Source of the DNA: JBBTCX01 sp038043045
GTDB lineage: Bacteria > Planctomycetota > Phycisphaerae > UBA1845
Direction: 5' to 3'
Assembly: GCA_038043045.1 (NCBI GenBank)
Contig: JBBTCX010000284.1
Location: 1-31,272 of the forward strand
Length of the DNA stretch: 31,272 nt
The notes under the pieces were generated by a model, which ran no database searches, was not told the origin of the DNA, and worked only from the letters and a program-made list of their open reading frames with translations. Positions 16,099 to 24,358 of the stretch are shown one piece after another; position 1 is the stretch's first letter, and every line of letters starts with the position of its first letter. Both the position numbers and the translations under genes were made by a program.

Positions 16099-18297
16099 AT
16101 GAAAGCGGATCCTGCGCAGACGGGGCAAGAGTCCCAAGCGGAACACCGGCCCTATGTCTCGCCCGAGACGATCATGCCCGAGCTGACCCTGTCGGCGGTG
16201 ATCATGGGGGCCGTCCTGGGAATTATTTTCGGCGCGTCGTCATTGTACCTCGTGCTGAAGGTCGGAATGACCGTTTCGGCGTCGATCCCCATCGCCGTGC
16301 TTTCGATCACGCTCTTTCGAGCATTTAGCCCGCTGTTTGGTCGCAATGCCACGATTCTGGAAAACAACATCGTCCAGACGACCGGTTCAGCCGGCGAGTC
16401 GATCGCCTTCGGCGTCGGCGTCACCATGCCCGCGATCATGATTCTTGGATACAACCTGGAACTGACACGCGTCATGCTCGTGGCCTGTCTCGGCGGACTG
16501 CTCGGCATCTTGATGATGATCCCGCTTCGCCGGGCCTTCGTGGTGAAACAGCACGGAATACTGGCGTATCCCGAAGGGACGGCCTGCGCGGATGTGCTGA
16601 TCGTGGGGGAGAAGGGGGGAACTTCGGCGAAGACGGTGTTTCTTGGTTTTGGCGTAGGTTTCGTATATTGGTTTCTGGCCGAGGGGTTCCACCTATTCAA
16701 GACGATTCCCCTAAAGGCGATGAACTTCTTTAAGGGCGCGACAGTATCTGCGGAGATCGCTCCGCACTTGGTCGGCGTCGGATATATCATCGGTACTCGG
16801 ATATCGTGCATCATGGTCGGCGGCGGCGTGCTTGCCTCTTGGGTTTTGGCCCCGGCGATCGTGTTTTTCGGCAGCGGATTGGCCGACCCGCTTTTTCCGG
16901 GGACCAAACTCATTAAAGACATGAGCCCGGGGGAAATCCGCAATGGTTATGTGCTGTATATCGGTGCGGGCGCGGTGGCAGCGGGCGGGATCATCAGCAT
17001 GTTCCAAGCCCTACCGGTGATCATTGCATCGGTATTCTCGGGATTCCGAGACCTTGCCGGAAAGGGCAATAGCCGGCGTGGAGGGGTATCTTCCAGCGCA
17101 ACCCCGCGAACCGACCGTGATATGTCGATGAAAGTCGTCTTGTTGGGGTGTTTGGGGTTGATATTGGCCATTACATTGGCTCCATCGCTGCATATGAACG
17201 TCATCGGAGCGCTTTGCATTCTGTTTTTTGGGTTCTTGTTTGTTACGGTTTCGTCCCGTTTGACCGGCGAAATCGGATCGTCGTCCAACCCGATCTCGGG
17301 AATGACCGTGGCTACTCTGTTGATGACGTGTTTGATTTTCCTCCTTCTTGGCTGGACCACGTCGAGCGACAAGCTGACCGCGCTGTCGGTTGCGGGAATA
17401 GTTTGCATCGCTGCGTCCAATGGGGGCACGACTTCGCAAGATTTGAAGACGGGATTTCTTGTCGGCGGAACACCTCGCCATCAACAGGTGAGCATTCTCG
17501 TTGGCGCAATTACGTCGGCGCTGGTAATCGGCCTGACGCTGCTCCTCTTGAATAATGGCGGGACCGTCTATTCAAAGAAGCATGCCCCCGATGCAAGGGT
17601 CGCCCTTGCGGAAAAAGACTTAACGGGTCCGAAAGAGCGCGTCCGGGGCCCCTTTGCGGCGGAGGACACCAACGAATATCTCGCTGTTCATGTGCGGGCA
17701 AATGATGTTGCCGGTGTCCAACCGGGAAAATATCTCGTGGATGACACAGGAGCCATCAAGTATCTCGTCGATCCGGCCATCAACGGTCGCCTCGCGGAAC
17801 AGGACAATGGAACTCCTGCAACCAAATACGACGCCCCCAAAGCGGCCTTGATGTCGTTCATCATCGACGGAATTCTGACCCGAAAAATGCCGTGGTCGTT
17901 GGTCCTGCTCGGTGTGGCCATCGCCATTGTTTTGGAACTAAGCGGAATCCCTTCGCTTCCCTTTGCGGTGGGCGTGTATCTTCCGTTGTCGGCGTCATCG
18001 CCTATTTTTGTGGGCGGTATGATTCGTTGGTTCGTGGAGCGAAAGAAACGTGGAAGCGATGAGGACGGCGAAATGAGTCCCGGGGTTTTGCTGTCATCGG
18101 GATTGATCGCCGGTGGAACGATTGCGGGTGTCGTTGCCGTTTTGATCGGGCTTGGCTGGGCAGGGATGGCCAATGTCGGCAAGGACGCGTTCGGCGAGAT
18201 CGTCGACAAAGATTGGTTTTCGATGATTCCATTTGTGGCCCTATGCTTGCTTTTGATTTACGTGGGGCGAAAAAGTGCTCCCAAAGGGGCAGTGTAA
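16099..18297 (+). CDS. OPT-family oligopeptide transporter
   Basis: The protein has 732 residues and about 14 or more hydrophobic segments across nearly its whole length. Family marks include an N-terminal LTLSAVIMGAVLGIIFGASS, then LENNIVQTTGSAGESIAFGV and HGILAYPEGTACADVL. Known OPT proteins are inner-membrane, proton-driven importers of small peptides or metal chelates; which of these applies cannot be read here. A soluble loop (about 495-590) interrupts the membrane segments. The ATG at 16099 has GGAG seven bases upstream. A secreted peptidase gene follows 53 bp downstream on the same strand, so peptides released outside could be imported. It is divergent from the YceH gene. Confidence 0.92.
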   Translation: MKADPAQTGQESQAEHRPYVSPETIMPELTLSAVIMGAVLGIIFGASSLYLVLKVGMTVSASIPIAVLSITLFRAFSPLFGRNATILENNIVQTTGSAGESIAFGVGVTMPAIMILGYNLELTRVMLVACLGGLLGILMMIPLRRAFVVKQHGILAYPEGTACADVLIVGEKGGTSAKTVFLGFGVGFVYWFLAEGFHLFKTIPLKAMNFFKGATVSAEIAPHLVGVGYIIGTRISCIMVGGGVLASWVLAPAIVFFGSGLADPLFPGTKLIKDMSPGEIRNGYVLYIGAGAVAAGGIISMFQALPVIIASVFSGFRDLAGKGNSRRGGVSSSATPRTDRDMSMKVVLLGCLGLILAITLAPSLHMNVIGALCILFFGFLFVTVSSRLTGEIGSSSNPISGMTVATLLMTCLIFLLLGWTTSSDKLTALSVAGIVCIAASNGGTTSQDLKTGFLVGGTPRHQQVSILVGAITSALVIGLTLLLLNNGGTVYSKKHAPDARVALAEKDLTGPKERVRGPFAAEDTNEYLAVHVRANDVAGVQPGKYLVDDTGAIKYLVDPAINGRLAEQDNGTPATKYDAPKAALMSFIIDGILTRKMPWSLVLLGVAIAIVLELSGIPSLPFAVGVYLPLSASSPIFVGGMIRWFVERKKRGSDEDGEMSPGVLLSSGLIAGGTIAGVVAVLIGLGWAGMANVGKDAFGEIVDKDWFSMIPFVALCLLLIYVGRKSAPKGAV

Positions 18298-18301
18298 CAA
18301 G

Positions 18302-18328
18302 TGCGTGTGGCCATGCGCCACCGACGCA
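18302..18328 (+). other. Intergenic hairpin between transporter and peptidase genes
   Basis: TGCGT plus GTGG (18302-18310) pair with CCAC (18318-18321) and ACGCA (18324-18328). This makes a 9 bp stem with a two-base bulge and a seven-base loop, and no T-run follows. It may tune expression or mRNA stability within the operon; it does not look like a strong terminator. Confidence 0.4.
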
Positions 18329-18350
18329 AGTTCAATGTAAGGAAAGTTCG

Positions 18351-20048
18351 ATGAATCGCAGAATGGTGAGATTTACAATTGGGGCAGGGTTGTTTGCCGT
18401 GTTGATCGGAAATGTGCGGGTAACGGCGGCGGAGCTGACAGAAGCCGACTTCGTCAAAATCCGCGACGCCTACGTCACCAAGTATAAACCATTGTTTGAG
18501 GAATCCGCTCGGGCGTGGTGGGAAGCAAACACTACCGGTGCTGATGCGGCTTTCCAACGAAAAACCAAAGCCGAGGAAGCGCTGGTCGAACTCCATAGCG
18601 ACAAGGACACCTTCGCCAAGCTCAAAGCCTTCAGAGAGGCGGGGACGGTCAAGGATCCCAAGCTCGCACGACAACTCGACGTCATGCACCGGAGTTTTCT
18701 TCCCGGCCAGGCCGATCCGGAGCTGCAAAAGAAAATCGTAGGGGTCGAGACGGAAGTCGAAAAAATCTTCAATACCCATCGCAGCCAAGTCGGCGACAAG
18801 GCCCTGACCGAAAACGACGTCCGCCAAGTCGTCGGCGATAGCAAAGATTCCAAAGCCGCCGAGCAAGCGTGGAAAGCCTACATGGAAGTTGGCGCCAAAA
18901 TCGCCCCGAAGCTGGCCGAAGTCGTCAAAATGCGAAACGAACTCGCCCAAAAACTCGGCTTCCGAAACTTCTTCGCCATGAAACTCGCTCTCCAGGAAAT
19001 CGACGAAAAAGAGTTGATGAAGCTTTTCGATGAACTGGACGCCCTCACCCGTGAACCCTTCGCCGCGCTCAAAAAAGAAATCGACGAAGCCCGCGCCAAA
19101 AAATTCGGCATCGCCGTCGCCGACCTCCGCCCGTGGCACTTCGGCGACCTTTTCTTCCAGGAAGCCCCTGAATTAGAACAGGTCAATCTCGATGACGTCT
19201 ACAAAGACAAAGACATGATTGCCCTGGCCAAGACGTATTACGAAGGTCTTGGTATGGATGTCGACAAAATTCTCTCGCGCAGCGATCTTTACGAAAAACC
19301 GGGCAAGAGTCCACACGCGTTTTCCACCAATCTAAACCGCGCGGACGACGTTCGCGTTCTTTGCAACCTGAAACCAAATCTCTATTGGGCGGACACGTTG
19401 CTCCATGAACTAGGCCACGCGGTCTACGATCAGTACATCTCCACCGATATCCCCTTCGTGATACACGAACCCTCCCACAGTCTCACGACCGAAGGGTACG
19501 CCATGATGGTCGGTGCGGTTTCCAAAAACGAAGAGTGGCTGGCGAAGGCACTCGGCGTCCCAGCAGATCAAGCCAAGACCCTCGCCGCCGCCGGACGAAG
19601 AACCCTTCGCGCGGAAAAACTCATCTTTTCCCGATGGTCACAGGTTATGACCCGTTTTGAGCAGGGCATGTATGACAATCCCGAACAGGATTTGGGCAAA
19701 CTCTGGTGGGACCTCAAGAAAAAATATCAATTGCTCAATCCGCCGGAGTCAACGAGCCGGCCCGATTATGCGGCCAAGATCCACGTGGTGACCGCTCCGG
19801 TGTACTACCATAGCTATTTGATGGGCGAGCTTTTTGCGACGCAACTACACTCGCACATCGCCACGAGCCTCTTGGGCGTTTCCGATCCGAGACAGACCGC
19901 CTTCCTCGGCAAGAAGGAAGTCGGAACTTTTCTTCGCGAAAAAGTCTTCGGCCCTGGAAATCTATATTCTTGGAACGACCTGACCAAATTCGCCACCGGC
20001 GAACCGCTTTCTGCCAAAGCCTTCGCCAAACTGTACGTCAACCCGTAG
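18351..20048 (+). CDS. Exported zinc metallopeptidase (M2/M3-like gluzincin)
   Basis: The protein has 565 residues. The ATG at 18351 has AAGGAAA upstream and gives a signal peptide (RRMVRFTIGAGLFAVLIG, cut near residue 27). The zinc site is HELGH at 352-356 with Glu381 in LTTEGYAMM as the likely third ligand. The N-terminal half is almost all helix, as expected of the M2 (ACE) and M3 (oligopeptidase) folds. The 25-residue gap from the second His to the Glu is closer to M3, while the N-terminal LFEESARAWWEANTTG resembles M2, so I leave the family open. It likely trims short peptides in the periplasm. The OPT transporter gene 53 bp upstream suggests coupled peptide digestion and uptake. Confidence 0.88.
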   Translation: MNRRMVRFTIGAGLFAVLIGNVRVTAAELTEADFVKIRDAYVTKYKPLFEESARAWWEANTTGADAAFQRKTKAEEALVELHSDKDTFAKLKAFREAGTVKDPKLARQLDVMHRSFLPGQADPELQKKIVGVETEVEKIFNTHRSQVGDKALTENDVRQVVGDSKDSKAAEQAWKAYMEVGAKIAPKLAEVVKMRNELAQKLGFRNFFAMKLALQEIDEKELMKLFDELDALTREPFAALKKEIDEARAKKFGIAVADLRPWHFGDLFFQEAPELEQVNLDDVYKDKDMIALAKTYYEGLGMDVDKILSRSDLYEKPGKSPHAFSTNLNRADDVRVLCNLKPNLYWADTLLHELGHAVYDQYISTDIPFVIHEPSHSLTTEGYAMMVGAVSKNEEWLAKALGVPADQAKTLAAAGRRTLRAEKLIFSRWSQVMTRFEQGMYDNPEQDLGKLWWDLKKKYQLLNPPESTSRPDYAAKIHVVTAPVYYHSYLMGELFATQLHSHIATSLLGVSDPRQTAFLGKKEVGTFLREKVFGPGNLYSWNDLTKFATGEPLSAKAFAKLYVNP

Positions 20049-20067
20049 CGAAAACGGGCTTTTCGTT
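20047..20067 (+). terminator. Weak terminator-like hairpin after the peptidase gene
   Basis: CGAAAA (20049-20054), a CGGGC loop and TTTTCG (20060-20065) form a 6 bp stem, extended by G-T and A-T pairs to 20047/20067 and followed by TTTCC. The stem is A/T-rich and the T-run short, so termination would be inefficient at best. Confidence 0.3.
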
Positions 20068-20082
20068 TCCGAGTTTTAAGGC

Positions 20083-20111
20083 TTGCGTCTGAAGGCGAGG
20101 TCGATTACAGT
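20083..20111 (+). promoter_or_regulatory. Possible rpsO promoter
   Basis: TTGCGT (20083-20088), a 17 bp spacer and TACAGT (20106-20111) resemble a sigma-70 type promoter, with 3/6 and 4/6 matches. It would give a leader of about 100 bases before rpsO. The match is modest. Confidence 0.3.
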
Positions 20112-20174
20112 CCCGTTGTGAGTTACAAAAAAGAGGGCAAGTTGATGGCAGGCCTTTACCCCACGAGGGTGGCG

Positions 20175-20202
20175 GCGCCTTGTTTTTGCAGGCGCAAAGG
20201 AG
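20175..20202 (+). promoter_or_regulatory. Hairpin and Shine-Dalgarno-like stretch in the rpsO leader
   Basis: GCGCCT (20175-20180) and AGGCGC (20190-20195) form a perfect 6 bp stem with a nine-base loop, and AAAGGAG (20196-20202) follows directly. A smaller ACCC/GGGT hairpin lies at 20158-20170. AAAGGAG is 16 bases from the rpsO ATG, far for a ribosome binding site. S15 is known in several bacteria to repress its own mRNA by binding leader structure, so this is a candidate autoregulatory site. Confidence 0.4.
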
Positions 20203-20218
20203 AAGTGAGTCTTTAATT

Positions 20219-20488
20219 ATGGCGCTGGCGGTGGAATCTAAAGCGGGAATTATCGGACAACATCGGGTGCACGAGCGGGATACAGGCTCTCCAGAGGTGC
20301 AGGTCGCTATTCTCACGGCCCGGATCACGTATCTAACCGAGCATTTGAAAAGCAACAAGAAAGACCATGCCTCGCGTAGGGGTCTTTTGAAGATGGTTGG
20401 GCAGCGTTCGGGGCTGTTGAAGTATTTGTCCCTTTCCAATCGCGATCGCTACAAGCGCATTGTAAGCTCTCTTGGTTTGCGAAAATAG
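20219..20488 (+). CDS. rpsO: 30S ribosomal protein S15
   Basis: The protein has 89 residues, the exact usual length. It is a primary-binding small-subunit protein that contacts 16S rRNA. Typical parts are RVHERDTGSPEVQVAILTAR, LTEHLKSNKKDHASRRGLL and the C-terminal LLKYLSLSNRDRYKRIVSSL. The ATG at 20219 gives the family N-terminus MALAVESKAGI; longer starts are unsupported. rpsO directly upstream of pnp is a widely conserved order. The 217 bp gap to pnp holds a possible second promoter and a hairpin, so both shared and separate transcripts are plausible. Confidence 0.97.
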   Translation: MALAVESKAGIIGQHRVHERDTGSPEVQVAILTARITYLTEHLKSNKKDHASRRGLLKMVGQRSGLLKYLSLSNRDRYKRIVSSLGLRK

Positions 20489-20562
20489 CGAATATGGCGG
20501 TTGTCGCCGAAGAAACGGGCCGGCGGCTAGGGCGCGGAGGGTCTCCCGTAATGTGCGGTCGT

Positions 20563-20590
20563 TTGAGTTGTTGTGTTGGATAAGTATAGG
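20563..20590 (+). promoter_or_regulatory. Possible pnp promoter
   Basis: TTGAGT (20563-20568), a 16 bp spacer and TATAGG (20585-20590) give 4/6 matches at each box, within the rpsO-pnp gap. The resulting leader would be about 110 bases and include the hairpin at 20647-20661. Confidence 0.3.
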
Positions 20591-20646
20591 CTCCTAAGCT
20601 CCCACCGGCGGTTACAAAACAGGTGTAAGGGATCAAAGGGCATTTC

Positions 20647-20661
20647 CCCGGAGAAGCCGGG
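20647..20661 (+). other. Hairpin in the pnp leader
   Basis: CCCGG-AGAAG-CCGGG is a perfect 5 bp stem with a five-base loop, 44 bases before the pnp ATG. In Escherichia coli the pnp leader hairpin is cut by RNase III and used for autoregulation. A similar role here is only an analogy, and this stem is much shorter. Confidence 0.3.
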
Positions 20662-20705
20662 CAGTCAAAGATGGAAAGAGTCTAATCGTCATTGATTGGA
20701 CATAG

Positions 20706-22829
20706 ATGGAAAAAGCAGAGATGAACGAAGGACACCATGTGGTAGAGGCCTCCATTGGAGGAAGAACACTTCGAATTGAAACGGGAAAATTAGCCAAGCA
20801 GGCGGCGGGGGCCGTCTTGGTGACTTATGGAGACACCATCGTCCTGACAGCAGTGGTGACCGGTCCGCCGCGAGAAGGGACGGATTTTTTCCCGCTGACC
20901 GTCGATTACCGCGAAAAGACCTATGCCGCAGGAAAGTTTCCGGGCGGGTTTTTCAAACGCGAAAGCCGTCCGACGTCCAAAGAAATCTTGACCATGCGCA
21001 TGATCGATCGTCCGTTGCGCCCCATGTTCCCGGAAGGGTATGTCGACGAAGTTCTCATTCAAGCCATGGTGTTGTCGGCGGATCAAGAAAACGATCCGGA
21101 CCTTTTGGCGATGATCGGCGCCTCGGCCGCTTTGAGCATATCGGCATTGCCGTTTGAAGGCCCCAGCGCATCTTGCCGAATTGGTTACGTGGACGGAAAC
21201 CTGGTGCTGAATCCGACGCTTTCTCAACTAGAAGCAAGCACAATGGAGATGGTGTTGGCGGGCCACAAGGACGCGATCAACATGATCGAAGTCGGGGCCC
21301 ATGAGGTTCCGGAAGACGTAGTGACCGACGGGATCGCCATGGGGCAAAAGGTCGTGGTGCAGATTTGCGAATTGATCGAAAAACTCCAGAAAAAGGCGGG
21401 AAAACAAAAGGAATGGACCCCGCCTCCTCCCGCGGATCGCCTGCTTGAAACTCTTCGGCGAAAGTATGCCGGACCGTTGCGTGACGCAAAGAACATCTCT
21501 CGCAAACTGGATCGCAACAAGGCCGTGAGTGATGTATACAAGGCCGCCAAGCAAGAGTTTTCTCCAGAAGGGGATACCAAACCGGAGCACGATTGGAACC
21601 AGGTCAAAACGCTTGTGGATCGGATCGAAGGCGAAATCGTTGCGGAAATGGTGGTCAAAGAGGGCAGGAGATCGGATGGCCGGGGTCTCAGAGACATTCG
21701 CCCAATCCTCTGCGAGGTCGGCATGTTGCCACGGGTGCACGGGTCGTCGCTATTTCAGCGCGGAGAAACCCAGGCGATGTGCGTGACGACCCTAGGAACC
21801 TCCCGCGACGAACAAATCGTCGACGGCCTCACGGAAGAGTACAGCAAGAAGTTCATGCTGCATTACAATTTTCCGCCGTTTTCCACGGGAGAGGTCAAGA
21901 GGGTTGGTGCGACAAGTCGTCGGGAGATCGGACATGGAAACTTGGCCGAAAAGGCCCTCGAATCCGTTCTCCCCGCTCCGGACAAATTCCCGTACACCAT
22001 TCGACTGGTTTCTGAAATCCTTGAGTCCAATGGTTCCAGCTCGATGGCGTCCGTTTGTGCCGGGTGTTTGGCGTTAATGGACGCGGGCGTGCCGATTCGT
22101 CAGCCCGTCGCCGGAATCTCGGTCGGAATGTTTGAATGGCAGGGAAAGCAAGAACTGGTTGTGGATATCCTTGGCGAGGAAGATCACTTTGGGGAGATGG
22201 ATTTTAAGGTGGCCGGGACCGGCGTGGGTATCACGGCGGTTCAAGTAGACTTGAAAGGTCGCGGGCTTCCCCATGAAACGATCCTCCGCGCCTTTTCGAT
22301 GGCGCGCGACGCCCGGGTGCAAATCCTCAAGCAGATGCTCACGGTAATCTCAGCCCCTCGCAAGGAAATTCGCGATTCGGCACCACGCATTGTCACCACC
22401 AAGGTCAGCGTCGACAAAATCGGAAAGGTTATTGGACCGGGCGGAAAGGGTATTCGGGGTATCGAAGCCGAAACGAAGGCAACCGTCGAGATCGACGAAG
22501 ACGGTACTGTCTTGATCTCCTGTCTGAACATGGCCGGGGCGATGCGGGCGTTGGAAATGGTAGAATTGGCCGGCGCGGAAGTGAAGGTTGGAAAGATTTA
22601 CACCGGTCGCGTCAGCAGTATCAAGGATTTCGGCGCATTTATTGAGGTTTCGCCAGGGACCGATGGCCTGTGTCACATCAGCGAGCTCGACAAAGATTAT
22701 GTAAAATCCGTGGACGAGGTGGTGAAAATCGGCGACGTCGTTCGAGTCAAGGTGCTTGCGATCGACGACCAAGGCCGAATTAAGCTGAGCCGAAAAGCGG
22801 CTTCGCTAGAGGAAGCCGGAGTCAATTAG
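20706..22829 (+). CDS. pnp: Polyribonucleotide nucleotidyltransferase
   Basis: The protein has 707 residues and is a phosphorolytic 3'-5' exoribonuclease. It contains two RNase PH domains: the first includes FFPLTVDYREKTYAAGKFPG and KEILTMRMIDRPLRPMFP, the second VHGSSLFQRGETQAMCVTTL and LVSEILESNGSSSMASVCAG. An alpha-helical linker lies at about 235-315. The KH domain shows KIGKVIGPGGKGIRGIEAET near 575. The S1 domain starts at VKVGKIYTGRVSSIKDFGAF near 632. A second ATG five codons in (20721) is an equally good start, as neither has a strong ribosome binding site. A 408 bp gene-free gap follows. Confidence 0.97.
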   Translation: MEKAEMNEGHHVVEASIGGRTLRIETGKLAKQAAGAVLVTYGDTIVLTAVVTGPPREGTDFFPLTVDYREKTYAAGKFPGGFFKRESRPTSKEILTMRMIDRPLRPMFPEGYVDEVLIQAMVLSADQENDPDLLAMIGASAALSISALPFEGPSASCRIGYVDGNLVLNPTLSQLEASTMEMVLAGHKDAINMIEVGAHEVPEDVVTDGIAMGQKVVVQICELIEKLQKKAGKQKEWTPPPPADRLLETLRRKYAGPLRDAKNISRKLDRNKAVSDVYKAAKQEFSPEGDTKPEHDWNQVKTLVDRIEGEIVAEMVVKEGRRSDGRGLRDIRPILCEVGMLPRVHGSSLFQRGETQAMCVTTLGTSRDEQIVDGLTEEYSKKFMLHYNFPPFSTGEVKRVGATSRREIGHGNLAEKALESVLPAPDKFPYTIRLVSEILESNGSSSMASVCAGCLALMDAGVPIRQPVAGISVGMFEWQGKQELVVDILGEEDHFGEMDFKVAGTGVGITAVQVDLKGRGLPHETILRAFSMARDARVQILKQMLTVISAPRKEIRDSAPRIVTTKVSVDKIGKVIGPGGKGIRGIEAETKATVEIDEDGTVLISCLNMAGAMRALEMVELAGAEVKVGKIYTGRVSSIKDFGAFIEVSPGTDGLCHISELDKDYVKSVDEVVKIGDVVRVKVLAIDDQGRIKLSRKAASLEEAGVN

Positions 22830-23010
22830 CGCTCCTATTCCCGAACGTCGGCCCCCTTAGACTCATAGCAGGGTTCCGTTGCTGTTCTCGGCATATTGGC
22901 GCGAGTGCGCTATGCTTTTGTAAATGCCGCTTTACTACTCATCCACACCCGCGCCTACCCAGCCAGTTAAAGCAGTAGTGAACGCGCGACACAATTGCCG
23001 CTTTTCTCGC

Positions 23011-23039
23011 TTGCAATAAATAACGCGTACGTGTATTCT
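23011..23039 (+). promoter_or_regulatory. Possible cold-shock gene promoter
   Basis: TTGCAA (23011-23016), a 17 bp spacer and TATTCT (23034-23039) match the sigma-70 boxes at 4/6 each with ideal spacing. Transcription would begin near 23046, giving a leader of about 190 bases. Confidence 0.4.
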
Positions 23040-23179
23040 CGTAGCCATAGGTTATTCGTCCGGTCAGCATACATTTCGCGCGGACGAAGAATTGGTCGGG
23101 CGATCTACCGGAACGTTGAAACGTATCGGGCGGCGATTCCAAAAGAGCGTGGCAAAAAAGAACATATGAATCACGGACA

Positions 23180-23194
23180 AGGGCTTCTCGCCCT
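23180..23194 (+). promoter_or_regulatory. Hairpin in the cold-shock gene leader
   Basis: AGGGC-TTCTC-GCCCT is a perfect 5 bp stem with a five-base loop, 43 bases before the start codon, followed by a pyrimidine-rich stretch up to the ribosome binding site. It may be part of a temperature-responsive leader fold; this is inference. Confidence 0.35.
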
Positions 23195-23237
23195 CACTAT
23201 TTTCCCTTCCCCTTCAATTTCGACGGAGGACTTCAAT

Positions 23238-23462
23238 ATGACCCGCGGCGTAGTCAAATGGTTTAATGTCAAGAAAGGATTCGGGTTCATCCACGGCGAC
23301 CCCCAAGGCAAAGACGTTTTTGTGCACTATTCCGTTATCGACGGCCACGGTTATCGTTATCTGAAAGACGGCGACCCCGTGGAATATGAGTTGGTGGAAT
23401 CCGACAAAGGGTTGCTAGCGCAACATGTAAAGCGCGTTTGCCCTGATGCTTCTCCGACTTAA
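23238..23462 (+). CDS. Cold-shock protein (CspA family)
   Basis: The protein has 74 residues and is a single cold-shock (OB-fold) domain binding single-stranded RNA/DNA. RNP1 is KGFGFIHG (13-20) and RNP2 is VFVHYS (27-32); the start is the usual GVVKWFN. The ATG at 23238 has GGAGGA seven bases upstream, the strongest ribosome binding site in the area. The domain continues GYRYLKDGDPVEYELVESDKG. It probably acts as an RNA chaperone. It follows pnp, whose product is also linked to cold adaptation in other bacteria, but after a long gap. Confidence 0.94.
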   Translation: MTRGVVKWFNVKKGFGFIHGDPQGKDVFVHYSVIDGHGYRYLKDGDPVEYELVESDKGLLAQHVKRVCPDASPT

Positions 23463-23500
23463 CCGTCTGTTGCCTTCGGAGTTCGACGAAGCCGCGACGG
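23463..23500 (+). other. Stem-loop just after the cold-shock gene stop
   Basis: CCGTC (23463-23467) pairs with GACGG (23496-23500), and inside it CTTCG (23474-23478) pairs with CGAAG (23487-23491) around an eight-base loop. An A-run rather than a T-run follows on this strand. It may protect the 3' end of the cold-shock mRNA or weaken read-through into the kinase gene. Confidence 0.35.
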
Positions 23501-23550
23501 AAAAAGCGGGGTGCCGACAAGAACGGTGGAATCGATACAATCGATCGGCG

Positions 23551-24318
23551 ATGACGCTCCATAACACGACAGGAAGCACCGACCCCCAGTTTCCAAAACC
23601 CACACCGTCCGGTTCGGGCTTGACCGTGGTCGAAATGGCCGAGCTGGCCGGCGGCCTTGCCCATGAACTACGCAATCCACTTTCGACCATGATGATCAAC
23701 CTCAAGCTCCTCGACGAGGACTTGCGAGAATCTTCCACACCATTCGACTCTCTTCGTCGGCGCGCCCTTTTGAAGTTGGACATCGTTCGCAAAGAGGGCG
23801 AGCGACTGCAGCATCTCTTCGGGGAATTCCTCAGTCTGGCCGGACCCTATCGACTCAAACCGCTAATTCAAGACCTAAACGCTCTTGTTTCCCGACTGGC
23901 CAGCTTCTTCGACCCCGTCGCCCGCAGCGGCGGGATTGAGCTTGTGAGTAGGTTGCACCCGAACACTTTGCTCTGCTCCGTGGACGAGCAACTCCTTAGT
24001 CAAGCGCTGCTCAACTTGGTCATCAACGCCCAACAGGCCATGCCCGACGGAGGAACGCTAACGTTGTCCACGAGTGTTGACGACGGCTGGGCCATGATCG
24101 TCGTTGCGGATACCGGCGTCGGGATAGGCCCGGACGATCGGGAGCGCATCTTTCGTCCGTTTTTCTCGACGAAACCAAGAGGAACCGGACTAGGGTTATC
24201 CATCACCCAACGAATCGTCCATGATCACGGCGGCAAACTAACCCTGGCTACGGAATTGGGGCGCGGGACGACGTTTATGGTTTGGCTGCCGCTACCTTCC
24301 GAGTTGCGATCATCCTAA
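23551..24318 (+). CDS. Soluble NtrB-like histidine kinase
   Basis: The protein has 255 residues from the ATG at 23551; the frame is open upstream into the cold-shock gene, but similarity begins after this Met. The dimerisation/phosphoacceptor helix has LAGGLAHELRNPLSTMM with His38. The catalytic domain shows the N box QALLNLVINAQQAMPDGG, the G1 box VVADTGVGIGPDDRERIF, and RPFFSTKPRGTGLGLSI. There is no membrane segment and only about 28 residues precede the kinase core, so no PAS or other sensor domain is present. Input must come through a partner or a short N-terminal tail. The cognate regulator is surely the sigma-54 activator 143 bp downstream. Two ATCGAT copies (23531-23536 and 23540-23545) lie just before the start. 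Confidence 0.92.
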   Translation: MTLHNTTGSTDPQFPKPTPSGSGLTVVEMAELAGGLAHELRNPLSTMMINLKLLDEDLRESSTPFDSLRRRALLKLDIVRKEGERLQHLFGEFLSLAGPYRLKPLIQDLNALVSRLASFFDPVARSGGIELVSRLHPNTLLCSVDEQLLSQALLNLVINAQQAMPDGGTLTLSTSVDDGWAMIVVADTGVGIGPDDRERIFRPFFSTKPRGTGLGLSITQRIVHDHGGKLTLATELGRGTTFMVWLPLPSELRSS

Positions 24319-24358
24319 ACTGTCGGAAGTCAAGGGGAAGCGTTTATCCTCAGGCCGC

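Larger units (their letters stand above)
22830..23237 (+). other. Gene-free gap of 408 bp: probable cold-shock gene promoter and long leader
   Basis: No gene is supported here. The cold-shock frame stays open for 81 codons upstream of its ATG, but that extension has no recognisable family sequence. The gap contains a promoter-like pair at 23011-23039, a hairpin at 23180-23194 and the strong ribosome binding site GGAGGA at 23225-23230. A leader of about 200 bases would be typical of cold-shock genes, whose mRNAs change fold with temperature. No terminator with a T-run was found after pnp. Confidence 0.5.

Noticed and set aside
18258..19139. A 293-codon minus-strand frame opposite the peptidase gene
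   Set aside because: Phe/Gly-rich antisense shadow of a helical, charged protein; no start signal and no family features.
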